In this document: in pieces, positions 16,366 to 23,165 of the stretch
How the letters are laid out: each line of letters begins with the position of its first letter
Position numbering within the stretch: position 1 is the stretch's first letter
NCBI GenBank assembly: GCA_009377815.1
Contig: WHTI01000011.1
Span: forward strand, 1-46,237
DNA length: 46,237 nucleotides
From: Actinomycetota bacterium
Lineage (GTDB): Bacteria > Actinomycetota > CADDZG01 > WHSQ01
Reading direction: 5' to 3'
The notes under the pieces: generated by a model
What the model was told of the DNA's origin: nothing
Databases searched by the model: none
What the model saw: only the letters and a program-made list of their open reading frames with translations
Program-made: the position numbers and the translations under genes

Positions 16366-17393
16366 GAGGTTGCCGAACCGGCAACCTCCGCATCGAAGAT
16401 ATGGGCGAAGGTTCGGATCGTTGCTGCTCTATCCCCTCCCGGTTCGGTGAACGGCACGATCGAGACCTGGTGAATCCCGCTTCCGGCCAGGTCCTTCAGC
16501 CTCTCGGTGCATTCATCTGCCGTGCCCGACAGCGAGAACATGTCCACCAAACGGTCGGGGACGAGGTCGGCATGATTAGCCGAGACATCCATGTGGTGGT
16601 AGTAGTCATATGTCTTCCGGATGTTCTCGATGTCTTCCATCAGTTCGGGCGCAAGCTCGAACGGCAACGGGCGGATCACGGCCCTCGCGACATGGGCCCT
16701 AACGAGGTCCCTGGCTGCCTTCCCATCGGCATCGATCGCGGTCGGCGTCCACAGCACGAGGTGGATGTCGTCCATGCTCCGCCCTGCTTCGGCAGCGCCT
16801 TCAGCTACCTTCTCGATCGCTGCCTGGATAAGCCCGGAGTGGGTGCCCACCAGAAGGATCACTCCGTCGGCGATCTTCCCCGCGAGCTTCAGGATCTTCG
16901 GCGCAGAGCATGCGATGTAGACGGGAACCTTCTGGGGAGAAGGCAGATATGCGAGCCGGTAGTCGAGGTCCGAGGTTGCTTCGGACACAGGTTCACCCCT
17001 GAATAGGGTCCGGAGGTCGGCGACCGTTGCCTCGAGATCTTTGAGTCTCATCGGTTTGAGACCCATCGTCCGGAGCGACGAGTCGCCAGTGCCGATCCCT
17101 AGGGCAGCTCGTCCTCCGGTCATCTCGGACAAGGTCGCCCACACGGATGCCAGAACCGAAGGATGCCGTGTGATCGCGTTCGTCACCCCCGTACCGAGGA
17201 TGACGTTCTCTGTGGCCTGGGCTACCGCCCCCATAGTGATGTAGACCTCGCGCCAGATGTTCTGGGAGTCCCCGAACCAGACATGTGAGTAGCCGAGCTC
17301 CTCGGCGAGAACGGAGAGTTCGACGATGCGCTTCACGGGTTCGATCGGGAAGAGCCCCACCGCACGAGTGAGACCCCTCTCCTCCGGACTCAT
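16362..17393 (-). CDS. LLM-class flavin-dependent oxidoreductase (paralogue of the 11145 gene)
   Basis: A 343-residue luciferase-like TIM-barrel protein. It shows ELGYSHVWFGDSQNIWRE, TNAITRHPSVLASVWATLSE, GGRAALGIGTGDSSLRTMG and DLEATVADLRTLFRGEPV, closely parallel to the LLM enzyme at 11145-12149, plus VPVYIACSAPKILKLAGK, common in F420-dependent 5,10-methylene-H4MPT-reductase-like proteins. The reaction is unknown. It is co-translated with the small gene upstream (ATGA overlap, 17390-17393). This unit is divergent from the ring-hydroxylating dioxygenase operon, so it may be co-regulated with it. Its stop codon shares CTAG 16362-16365 with the aldehyde dehydrogenase gene. Confidence 0.9.
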   Translation of the reverse strand: MSPEERGLTRAVGLFPIEPVKRIVELSVLAEELGYSHVWFGDSQNIWREVYITMGAVAQATENVILGTGVTNAITRHPSVLASVWATLSEMTGGRAALGIGTGDSSLRTMGLKPMRLKDLEATVADLRTLFRGEPVSEATSDLDYRLAYLPSPQKVPVYIACSAPKILKLAGKIADGVILLVGTHSGLIQAAIEKVAEGAAEAGRSMDDIHLVLWTPTAIDADGKAARDLVRAHVARAVIRPLPFELAPELMEDIENIRKTYDYYHHMDVSANHADLVPDRLVDMFSLSGTADECTERLKDLAGSGIHQVSIVPFTEPGGDRAATIRTFAHIFDAEVAGSATS

Positions 17394-17617
17394 AGCGGTC
17401 CGAACGGGGTCTCGAGGAACTTGGAGAACGTCTCGGGGGGCTGCCAGGAGATGCTCTCGAGCTCGAGGGAGTCGAGGAGGATCATGTGCCCGAGCCGAGG
17501 AGCTTCGATCATCAGCCGCTCCCCATTCCGCGTGTGGACCTTGGTGATCCTCACGGTAGCGAATTCGTTCGACACGGTGAACGGTTCACCGGCCTCTTCG
17601 AGATACTCGTCCTCCAC
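17390..17617 (-). CDS. Small conserved-looking protein of unknown function (dioxygenase-associated)
   Basis: About 75 residues from GTG 17617, which has AAGGGAG eight to nine bases upstream; a GTG at 17656 would add 13 residues. The core reads EPFTVSNEFATVRITKVHTR, then a LGHMILLDSLELESISWQ strand-rich middle and FSKFLETPFGPL at the end. No cysteines, membrane segment or known motif. From memory, similar short proteins are often found beside actinobacterial ring-hydroxylating dioxygenase genes and carry the doubtful label 'dihydrodiol dehydrogenase'; it is far too short to be one. It overlaps the LLM oxidoreductase start by four bases, so the two are made together. It could be an accessory or scaffold subunit. 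Confidence 0.7.
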   Translation of the reverse strand: MEDEYLEEAGEPFTVSNEFATVRITKVHTRNGERLMIEAPRLGHMILLDSLELESISWQPPETFSKFLETPFGPL

Positions 17618-17644
17618 GGAGACACACTCCCTTTCCAAAGGCAA

Positions 17645-17654
17645 GTTACGTAAC
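17645..17654. promoter_or_regulatory. Palindrome GTTACGTAAC, candidate operator
   Basis: A perfect 10-bp palindrome 28 bases upstream of the GTG (17617) of the small minus-strand gene. It has the same GTTA-N2-TAAC form as the sites at 5525-5534 and 17750-17759. The three sites all lie in promoter gaps, which suggests one shared regulator. It would overlap the start of the small gene only if the longer GTG 17656 start were used. Confidence 0.45.
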
Positions 17655-17708
17655 ACCTGACAAGATAGCCAACCCGGGTCTACCTTTCTAGCCCCTAGCT
17701 ATATCCCC

Positions 17709-17738
17709 TTGACCCACGGTCATGTCTACGCCTACTCT
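17709..17738 (+). promoter_or_regulatory. Candidate sigma70-type promoter for the dioxygenase operon
   Basis: TTGACC (17709-17714) and TACTCT (17733-17738) are separated by 18 bases, a fair match to -35 and TANNNT -10 boxes, 38 bases before the TTG start at 17776. The palindrome AGTTAAGTAACT immediately downstream would lie at about the transcription start, where a repressor would block RNA polymerase. This was assigned by eye only. Confidence 0.35.
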
Positions 17739-17748
17739 GCAGTCTGGG

Positions 17749-17760
17749 AGTTAAGTAACT
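17749..17760. promoter_or_regulatory. Inverted repeat AGTTA-AG-TAACT, candidate operator
   Basis: Two 5-base arms with a 2-base centre, 16 bases before the TTG start of the dioxygenase beta subunit and just downstream of the candidate -10 box. It matches the AGTTA-N2-TAACT core within the large inverted repeat at 5516-5553. This position is typical of a repressor site controlling the dioxygenase genes. Confidence 0.45.
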
Positions 17761-17775
17761 AGGGGGATTGCTAGC

Positions 17776-18282
17776 TTGATTACCAGAGACCTGCGCGACG
17801 ACCTGACGTCGGCGCTGTTCCACGAGGCCGAGCTTCTGGACGACGGCAAGGTGAAGGAATGGTTCGAGGGGCTCCTCACGAAGGAGATCGACTACCGGAT
17901 CCCCGTTCGGATCACGCGCGAACGGCTGAGCGGCCGCGGCTTCAGTGAGCATGCCTGGTTGATGAAGGAGAACTGGCACTCGTTGAGGCAGCGGGTCATG
18001 CGTCTCGACAGCGAGTATGCGTGGGCGGAGGATCCGGCCTCGAGGATCCGACACTTCGTGACCAACATCCGCCTCGAGGAGGGTGAGGGATCCGATCGGG
18101 TGACGGTGAAGTCGAACGTCCTTCTCTTCTGGAGCAGGCTCGATTCGACGGACTTCAAGCTTGTGTCGGGCGAACGCCACGACGAATGGGTCCGCGAGGA
18201 CGACACGTGGAAACTGGACGCTCGCACCGTGTACCTCGATCACACGACGCTGGTCACCCCGAACCTAGCCATCTTCATCTGA
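17776..18282 (+). CDS. Aromatic-ring-hydroxylating dioxygenase, beta subunit
   Basis: A 168-residue protein of the beta-subunit family (NTF2-like fold): AELLDDGKVKEWFEGLLTKE and IDYRIPVRITR at the N terminus, RHFVTNIRLEEGEGSDRVTV in the centre and WKLDARTVYLDHTTL near the end. The beta subunit has no metal site; it forms the alpha3beta3 hexamer and helps shape substrate fit. It starts at TTG 17776 behind AGGGGGA. The gene precedes alpha, the reverse of the common alpha-beta order but known in actinobacterial and benzoate-type clusters. The alpha gene follows after 11 bases with its own GGAGG site. No ferredoxin or reductase gene is seen beside it. Confidence 0.9.
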   Translation: MITRDLRDDLTSALFHEAELLDDGKVKEWFEGLLTKEIDYRIPVRITRERLSGRGFSEHAWLMKENWHSLRQRVMRLDSEYAWAEDPASRIRHFVTNIRLEEGEGSDRVTVKSNVLLFWSRLDSTDFKLVSGERHDEWVREDDTWKLDARTVYLDHTTLVTPNLAIFI

Positions 18283-18293
18283 ACGGAGGCCCG

Positions 18294-19661
18294 ATGAACC
18301 CTGAGGTGATCACGCTGCCCGAGTCGGTTAGGCGCATCCTCGATCAAGCGCAGGAATCGATCCCTCAGGGCCTCTTGCCGATCTCCGTCTTCAACGACCC
18401 GGACCTCCACAAGGTCGAGATGGAGCGGATCTTCGGTCATAACTGGGTGTTCATCGGACACGAGTCCGAGATCCCTCACCGCGGTGACTACGTCCTTCGG
18501 TACATCGGCGAGGACGCGTTCATCTTCATCAGGGATGAGAAGGGCCAGATCAGGGTCATGTGGGATAGCTGCCGTCACCGAGGCTCACAGATCTGCCGGG
18601 CCGAGAGCGGTAACGCATCCCACTTCCGCTGCCCGTACCACGGCTGGACCTACAAGAACACCGGCGAGTTGGTGGGTATGCCTGCTTACAAGGAGGCCTA
18701 CGGTGGATGGGATCGCTCACAGATCCGACTTCACGAGCCTGCTCAGGTCGACAGCCTCTACGGGTTGGTGTTCGCCTGCCTGGATCCGCTCACCCCGCCG
18801 CTGGACGAGTTCCTTGGGGGAGCGAAATGGTACATGGACTTCTATCACGGCCTCGGAGAGATGGAGGTGGTCGGGGAGCCGCATCGTTGGTCGGTTGATG
18901 CCAACTGGAAACTCGGCTGCGAGAACTTCGCCGGGGACGAGCATCACACGCTCTTCCTCCACCGGTCGATGTGGGAGGTCGGCGCCATCCAGGTGCCTCG
19001 TGACCGGATGTCCGACGGCTATCACGTCCAGATCGGAAACGGGCACACGATCGACATGGGGATGGGCCCCGACCCTGATGAATCCGGCATCGAGTACATG
19101 GATTACCCGAAGGAGATCACCGAGAAGTTCAAGACGGGACATCTCTCCAAAGACCAGCTTGCGCTCGCGCGGCAATCGGTCATCCACGTCGGGATCGTCG
19201 CTCCCAACTTCGCGCAGCTCCATCTTCCTCTGACGTCCGATGCCGAGAACATCCCGCCGATCCCCGTAAAGACGCTGCGCGTCTTCCAGCCCAAGGGACC
19301 GAACGAGATGGAGGTCTGGAGCTGGTGCGTCGTGTGGAAGGGCGTATCGGAGGAGTTCAAGGAACTGTCCCATCGGGTGCTCATGTCAACCTTCAGCCCC
19401 TCTGGGATCTTCGAGCAAGACGACGTCGTTCCGTGGCTCAGCATCACCAAGGCGGCGGGCAGCGGTTTCGCTCGCCTCAAGCAACCGCTCCTCAACTACC
19501 AGATGGGCATGGAAGGCGTTGGCGTGTCGAAGCCCGTCCCAGATTGGGCGGGACCGGGCACCGCTTACTCCCCTCGGTTCGAGGAAGGTAACCAGCGGTC
19601 CTTCTGGTCGAAATGGCTCAGGGACATGCTGGTCGAGCCGAGCAAAGTCTCTACCCCTTAG
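18294..19661 (+). CDS. Aromatic-ring-hydroxylating dioxygenase, alpha (Rieske) subunit
   Basis: A 455-residue alpha subunit. The Rieske [2Fe-2S] ligands are Cys93/His95 in DSCRHRGSQIC and Cys113/His116 in RCPYHGWTY. The bridging Asp215 and iron ligands His218 and His223 lie in ENFAGDEHHTLFLH, and the third ligand probably lies in GIFEQDD. The usual GDxYH has His in place of Tyr here, with all ligands kept. The enzyme adds O2 to an arene to give a cis-dihydrodiol, with electrons from a ferredoxin/reductase that must be encoded elsewhere. Pairing with the BphB-like SDR at 7035 is suggested. Substrate type (biphenyl, phenylpropionate, benzoate or a heteroarene) cannot be decided. Confidence 0.94.
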   Translation: MNPEVITLPESVRRILDQAQESIPQGLLPISVFNDPDLHKVEMERIFGHNWVFIGHESEIPHRGDYVLRYIGEDAFIFIRDEKGQIRVMWDSCRHRGSQICRAESGNASHFRCPYHGWTYKNTGELVGMPAYKEAYGGWDRSQIRLHEPAQVDSLYGLVFACLDPLTPPLDEFLGGAKWYMDFYHGLGEMEVVGEPHRWSVDANWKLGCENFAGDEHHTLFLHRSMWEVGAIQVPRDRMSDGYHVQIGNGHTIDMGMGPDPDESGIEYMDYPKEITEKFKTGHLSKDQLALARQSVIHVGIVAPNFAQLHLPLTSDAENIPPIPVKTLRVFQPKGPNEMEVWSWCVVWKGVSEEFKELSHRVLMSTFSPSGIFEQDDVVPWLSITKAAGSGFARLKQPLLNYQMGMEGVGVSKPVPDWAGPGTAYSPRFEEGNQRSFWSKWLRDMLVEPSKVSTP

Positions 19662-19672
19662 GAGCGGACCCC

Positions 19673-20262
19673 TTGGAGATCGTTAACTCGTTCACTGTCC
19701 CTGCGTCCATAGGCGAGGCCTGGGACCTGTTCCTCGACGTCGACCGGATCGTGGTGTGCATGCCGGGGGCGGAACTCGTGGAGAAGCTTCCCAACGACGC
19801 CTTCCTCGGGAAGGTGAGCGTGAAGTTGGGTCCCATCGCGATGTCGTTCAAGGGCGAGGCCAGGTTCGTGGGGGTCGATGAGGCAGCGCGTGTTGTACGT
19901 CTGCACGCGAAGGGGAAGGAGCTCAAGGGTCGGGGTTCCGCCGAGGCGACGGTGACCACAAGGATGCGGGAAGAGGAGGGTGGGACGTCGGTGGAGGTAA
20001 CCGCCGATCTTCAACTGTCCGGTTCGGTAGCCCAGTTCGGGAGAGGGGTCATCGGAGACGTTTCGTCAAAACTGGTGGATCAGTTCGCCGGCTGTCTGGC
20101 GGCAACTCTGGGAGGCACGGAGGCCGAGCGGAGTCTGCGGTGGCAGCAAGCACGGCTCCCGTGTCCGGACTCAAGCTGATGCTTGCAGGCATCGTGGGCG
20201 CTCTCAAGAGGCTCTTCCGCCGGTCTCCAACGCCGAACGATCCAGCCGGATCGGCTTCGTAG
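19673..20262 (+). pseudogene. CoxG-like SRPBCC protein, frameshifted near its 3' end
   Basis: TTG 19673, eight bases after AGGAG, starts an SRPBCC/CoxG-type protein: FTVPASIGEAWDLFLDVDRI, CMPGAELVEK, KVSVKLGPIAMSFKGEARF, KGKELKGRGSAEATVT and ADLQLSGSVAQFGRGVIGDV. In its own frame it stops at 20179 after an unlike tail. The typical CoxG C terminus is present in the -1 frame: a linker (ESAVAASTAPVSG) and then the amphipathic LKLMLAGIVGALKRLFRR, ending at 20262. One base is therefore missing between about 20117 and 20131. CoxG proteins serve CO-dehydrogenase-type molybdenum hydroxylases, the tail serving membrane/quinone contact. This copy sits in the dioxygenase operon, 6 kb from the CoxMSL-like genes. 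If the shift is real the product is soluble and tail-less. Confidence 0.82.
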
Positions 20263-20321
20263 CAAACCCAGAGTCTCGAACGGTCGGATGAGCCGAGACG
20301 TCCGAGGATTCGCGTACCAAC

Positions 20322-21512
20322 TCATCGACCCCCGTCCCCCGGACCCACGATCGACGCAAGCCTGTTTGGTGGGGGCGTTTGTTCGCTCCGACCCCTGATC
20401 ACGGGTTTCCCGTCCACCAACACCATGCTGATCCCGGGCAGGTCCCCGAGTGCGAAGCAATCGAGAGCATCGGTAGCCCGGGACCCTTGGATGGGGCCCA
20501 GCAGGACGATGTCGGCTCTAGCTCCGACGGCGAGAGAGCCTCCCTCGATCCGGTGAGCGCGTGCCGTGTTGAATGTGGCTGCCGAGACCGAAGCCTCCGG
20601 ACTCAAGTCGCAGATCGAGGACAGAAAGCACATGTTGCGCAGCATCCCTCGGGGGATCACCCCGGTGCCCCCAGGCGTATCCGTTCCCAGGGTGAGTTGG
20701 TCGAGTCTGCCGATATCGGTCAGATGCTCGACGACGATCTTGGTCGCCCGGTAGTTCATCGAGCTGCACACTTCGATACCTGCTTCGGGAAGGTCATCGA
20801 TCGAACGGATGATCTCTTCGTCTGGCATCGGTATCGGGCCACCGGAGACATGAGCGACGACATCCGGACCAACGGCCGCCATCACATCGTGCCCGGCGAC
20901 CCGGCTAGACCCCGAGCGCGACACTCCACCCGAGTGGATCTTCACCACTAGGTTGCGTTCCCGAGCCCAGCGGACATAGGTCTGCGCCTCGGACCAGTCT
21001 GCCTTCCCCCAGTCGAAGAATATGAACTTAAGGTGCTGTAGGCTGATCTCTACCATCTCGTCGAAATGGCTCTCCTTCATACCCGGGACGAGCAGCACGG
21101 TTCCGCAGTGCATCTGGGCACCACCGGGTTCGACGCGACCGGTTGTCTCACGAGACACTCGAGCGAGGGCGATCACCAACTCCGGTGTTAGATCCTCAAA
21201 GGGCAGGCCGGGCACATGCAGTTCTGCAGCCGACACCATCTGGGTGGTGCCCCCGTGAAGGTAGTTCCGGGACCAACCGATGGTGTTCTGGGCCGGGGTC
21301 CAGTCACCGAACGTTGGGTGCACGTGGCCGTCGATCAGGCCGGGGATCGCGGTCAGACCGTTCGCGTCGATCACCATGTCGGGCGTGGAAAGGTCTCCTC
21401 CGATCCCTGTGACGACCCCATCCTCGATACAGATAGTCGTGTCGCGCGACGTCCCTACGGAAGGGTCTCCCGGAACGACCAGACCTACATTCGTGACAAG
21501 GACGGAGGACAT
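20322..21512 (-). CDS. Enamidase-like amidohydrolase (copy 2)
   Basis: About 396 residues (two more from GTG 21518; ATG 21512 has AGGTG close upstream). The metal-site landmarks are GLIDGHVHPTFGD, NLVVKIHSGGVS, AHVSGGPIPMPDEE and LGTDTPGGTGVIPRGMLRNM. The C-terminal DLPGISMVLVDGKPV and TPPPNR match the end of Eubacterium barkeri enamidase very well by memory, better than copy 1. The predicted role is hydrolysis of a cyclic enamide or enamine ring with loss of ammonia. It stands alone on the minus strand, convergent with the CoxG-like gene and divergent from the importer operon, so both sides of the 21519-21856 gap may be controlled together. Two copies imply two ring-opening substrates or stereo-specific steps. 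Confidence 0.85.
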   Translation of the reverse strand: MSSVLVTNVGLVVPGDPSVGTSRDTTICIEDGVVTGIGGDLSTPDMVIDANGLTAIPGLIDGHVHPTFGDWTPAQNTIGWSRNYLHGGTTQMVSAAELHVPGLPFEDLTPELVIALARVSRETTGRVEPGGAQMHCGTVLLVPGMKESHFDEMVEISLQHLKFIFFDWGKADWSEAQTYVRWARERNLVVKIHSGGVSRSGSSRVAGHDVMAAVGPDVVAHVSGGPIPMPDEEIIRSIDDLPEAGIEVCSSMNYRATKIVVEHLTDIGRLDQLTLGTDTPGGTGVIPRGMLRNMCFLSSICDLSPEASVSAATFNTARAHRIEGGSLAVGARADIVLLGPIQGSRATDALDCFALGDLPGISMVLVDGKPVIRGRSEQTPPPNRLASIVGPGDGGR

Positions 21513-21518
21513 GATCAC

Positions 21519-21856
21519 CTATCTGATGTCGAGGACTCAACTTATCTAACTATTCCTCACAAAGTGCAAGATACGCAAGTGCTTTAGCTATCGCAGATCC
21601 GGTTGGGGGCCTTTCGTTCGCGTGGATCGCCCGCATGCGGTGGAGAATCCTATTGACACGCGGCCAAAGCTACGCTTTGCTTCTCGGGTATTGGGTAGCT
21701 GGAGGGGAAGCTAACGAATCGGGGGCCTTTCGTCGAGACCGGACGATCACCTCATCGGTAGGAACGATGATGATCTCGGATCGAGGAGGGGGTACCGGGC
21801 TTTGGCAACCTCCCAGTTTTACGAGCCGGTTACCGGCTCCCGGAGGGAGGAAAGAG
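21519..21856. other. 338-bp divergent control region with direct repeat and leader hairpin
   Basis: This gap lies between the minus-strand enamidase-like gene and the plus-strand binding-protein gene, and I see no gene in it. It holds a one-mismatch version of the AGTTA-N2-TAACT palindrome (21540-21551), a TAGCTA box (21585-21590), a TTGACA at 21653-21658 and a 13-bp direct repeat GGGGGCCTTTCGT (21605-21617 and 21721-21733). A perfect hairpin GAGCCGG-TTA-CCGGCTC (21823-21839) lies just before the ribosome-binding site. GGTACCGG at 21791-21798 could alternatively pair with CCGGTTACC, so the leader may fold in two ways. Confidence 0.5.
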
Positions 21857-23119
21857 ATGGGGAGATTGGCATTCCGTCGGGTGCTGGGGATCGCGTTGGT
21901 CGCGTCCTTGCTTGCCGTCGCGTGTGGAGGGGACGACCCGGAATCTGGCAACGCCGATGGTGGTGACGCTGGATCTACCGAACCGATAATCATCGGTGCT
22001 GCCATCGCAGAACAGGGGTGGCTGAACGCCTACGACGGTCCCAACAAGGTGTCGTTGGAATTGGCGATCGACCAGATCAACGAAGAGGGCGGCATCCTTG
22101 GCCGCCAGCTAGAGGTCGTGTATGCGGACACGAAGTCCGAGCCCGACCAGGTTGCGAACGCCGCGATCAGTGTGATCGAGCAGGGCGCGATGATCGGGGT
22201 GGAGTCGTGCGACTTCGACCTCGGAGCTCCCGCCGCTATCGAATTCTCTAACAAAGGGATTGTTAACTTCTCTGTGTGTGCGAGTTCGGTGGTCTTTGGG
22301 CCTCAGGGCATCGGTCCGCTAGCCTTCTCGAGCGGTAACTCTGCTGCCGGCTACGCCGCGGCGATCTCCGAGTGGGCGTACCAAGAGAAGGGCTGGACCG
22401 ACGCCTACATACTCGAGGACACGGTTCTCGACTACACCCACGAGATGTGCGACAGCTTCAAGAGGAGCTGGGAGGGTCAGGGAGGCACCATCGTCGGAGA
22501 GGACACCTTCCAGCAGGGCGATGAGTCAGTCGACGCGCAGATCGGGCGCATCAAGGCGCTGCCGGAGGAGCCCGACGCGATCAGGCTTTGCAGCGTCGTT
22601 CCGGGACTGGGCGCAGTGATCCGGCAGATCCGTTCCGCCGGCATCACGTCCCCGATCCTCGCCGGGTCGGAGTCGGACGGCACCTACTGGCACGAAGGGG
22701 TTCCGAACCTCAAGGACTTCTACTACACCGCTTCCGGCTCGATCTTCGGAGACGACGAGAATGCGGACATCAACGAGTTCTTTGCGAGCATCGAAGAAGC
22801 GACCGGTGAGCCGGCTGCAGATGCGGTCTCGACGGGCGGCTACATGCTCATCCAGGCGCTCAAGATTGCGGCCGAGAGGGCTGGATCCATCGAGGGTACG
22901 GCAGTCGCCGCCGAGCTAGAGAAGTTCTCAAATGAGCCTCTTCTGATCGGTGGGACCACCTACACGAGTGAGTTCCATGTTCCGCTCTGTCGTGCTCCTG
23001 CGATCCTCGAAGCCTCGGCTCCTGGAGAGGTTGCTTTCGTCACCCGCTTCCAGCAAGAGACGGTGCCTCTGCCGGAAGGCGTCGGTGGTGGGGACTATCT
23101 CTGTTCGTCGGAAGGCTAG
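21857..23119 (+). CDS. ABC transporter substrate-binding lipoprotein (branched-chain amino acid/amide type)
   Basis: A 420-residue type I periplasmic-binding-fold lipoprotein. ATG 21857 follows GGGAGGAAAG; the frame is open further upstream, but this start gives a proper signal: FRRVLGIALVASLLAVACGG, with the lipid-attachment Cys after LAVA and an acidic/glycine linker after it. The mature part follows LivJ/UrtA/AmiC-type proteins: IIIGAAIAEQGWLNAYDG, KVSLELAIDQINEEGGILGR, QLEVVYADTKS. It has six cysteines besides the lipid one (in CDFD, VCASS, EMCDS, RLCSV, PLCRA, YLCSS), enough for three disulfides. It would capture the compound degraded by the downstream operon. The transporter genes follow after 46 bp. 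Confidence 0.92.
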   Translation: MGRLAFRRVLGIALVASLLAVACGGDDPESGNADGGDAGSTEPIIIGAAIAEQGWLNAYDGPNKVSLELAIDQINEEGGILGRQLEVVYADTKSEPDQVANAAISVIEQGAMIGVESCDFDLGAPAAIEFSNKGIVNFSVCASSVVFGPQGIGPLAFSSGNSAAGYAAAISEWAYQEKGWTDAYILEDTVLDYTHEMCDSFKRSWEGQGGTIVGEDTFQQGDESVDAQIGRIKALPEEPDAIRLCSVVPGLGAVIRQIRSAGITSPILAGSESDGTYWHEGVPNLKDFYYTASGSIFGDDENADINEFFASIEEATGEPAADAVSTGGYMLIQALKIAAERAGSIEGTAVAAELEKFSNEPLLIGGTTYTSEFHVPLCRAPAILEASAPGEVAFVTRFQQETVPLPEGVGGGDYLCSSEG

Positions 23120-23165
23120 CTTCATCAGTTGAGTTATTGGTAGGGCTTTTGCCGAAAGGAAGCGG

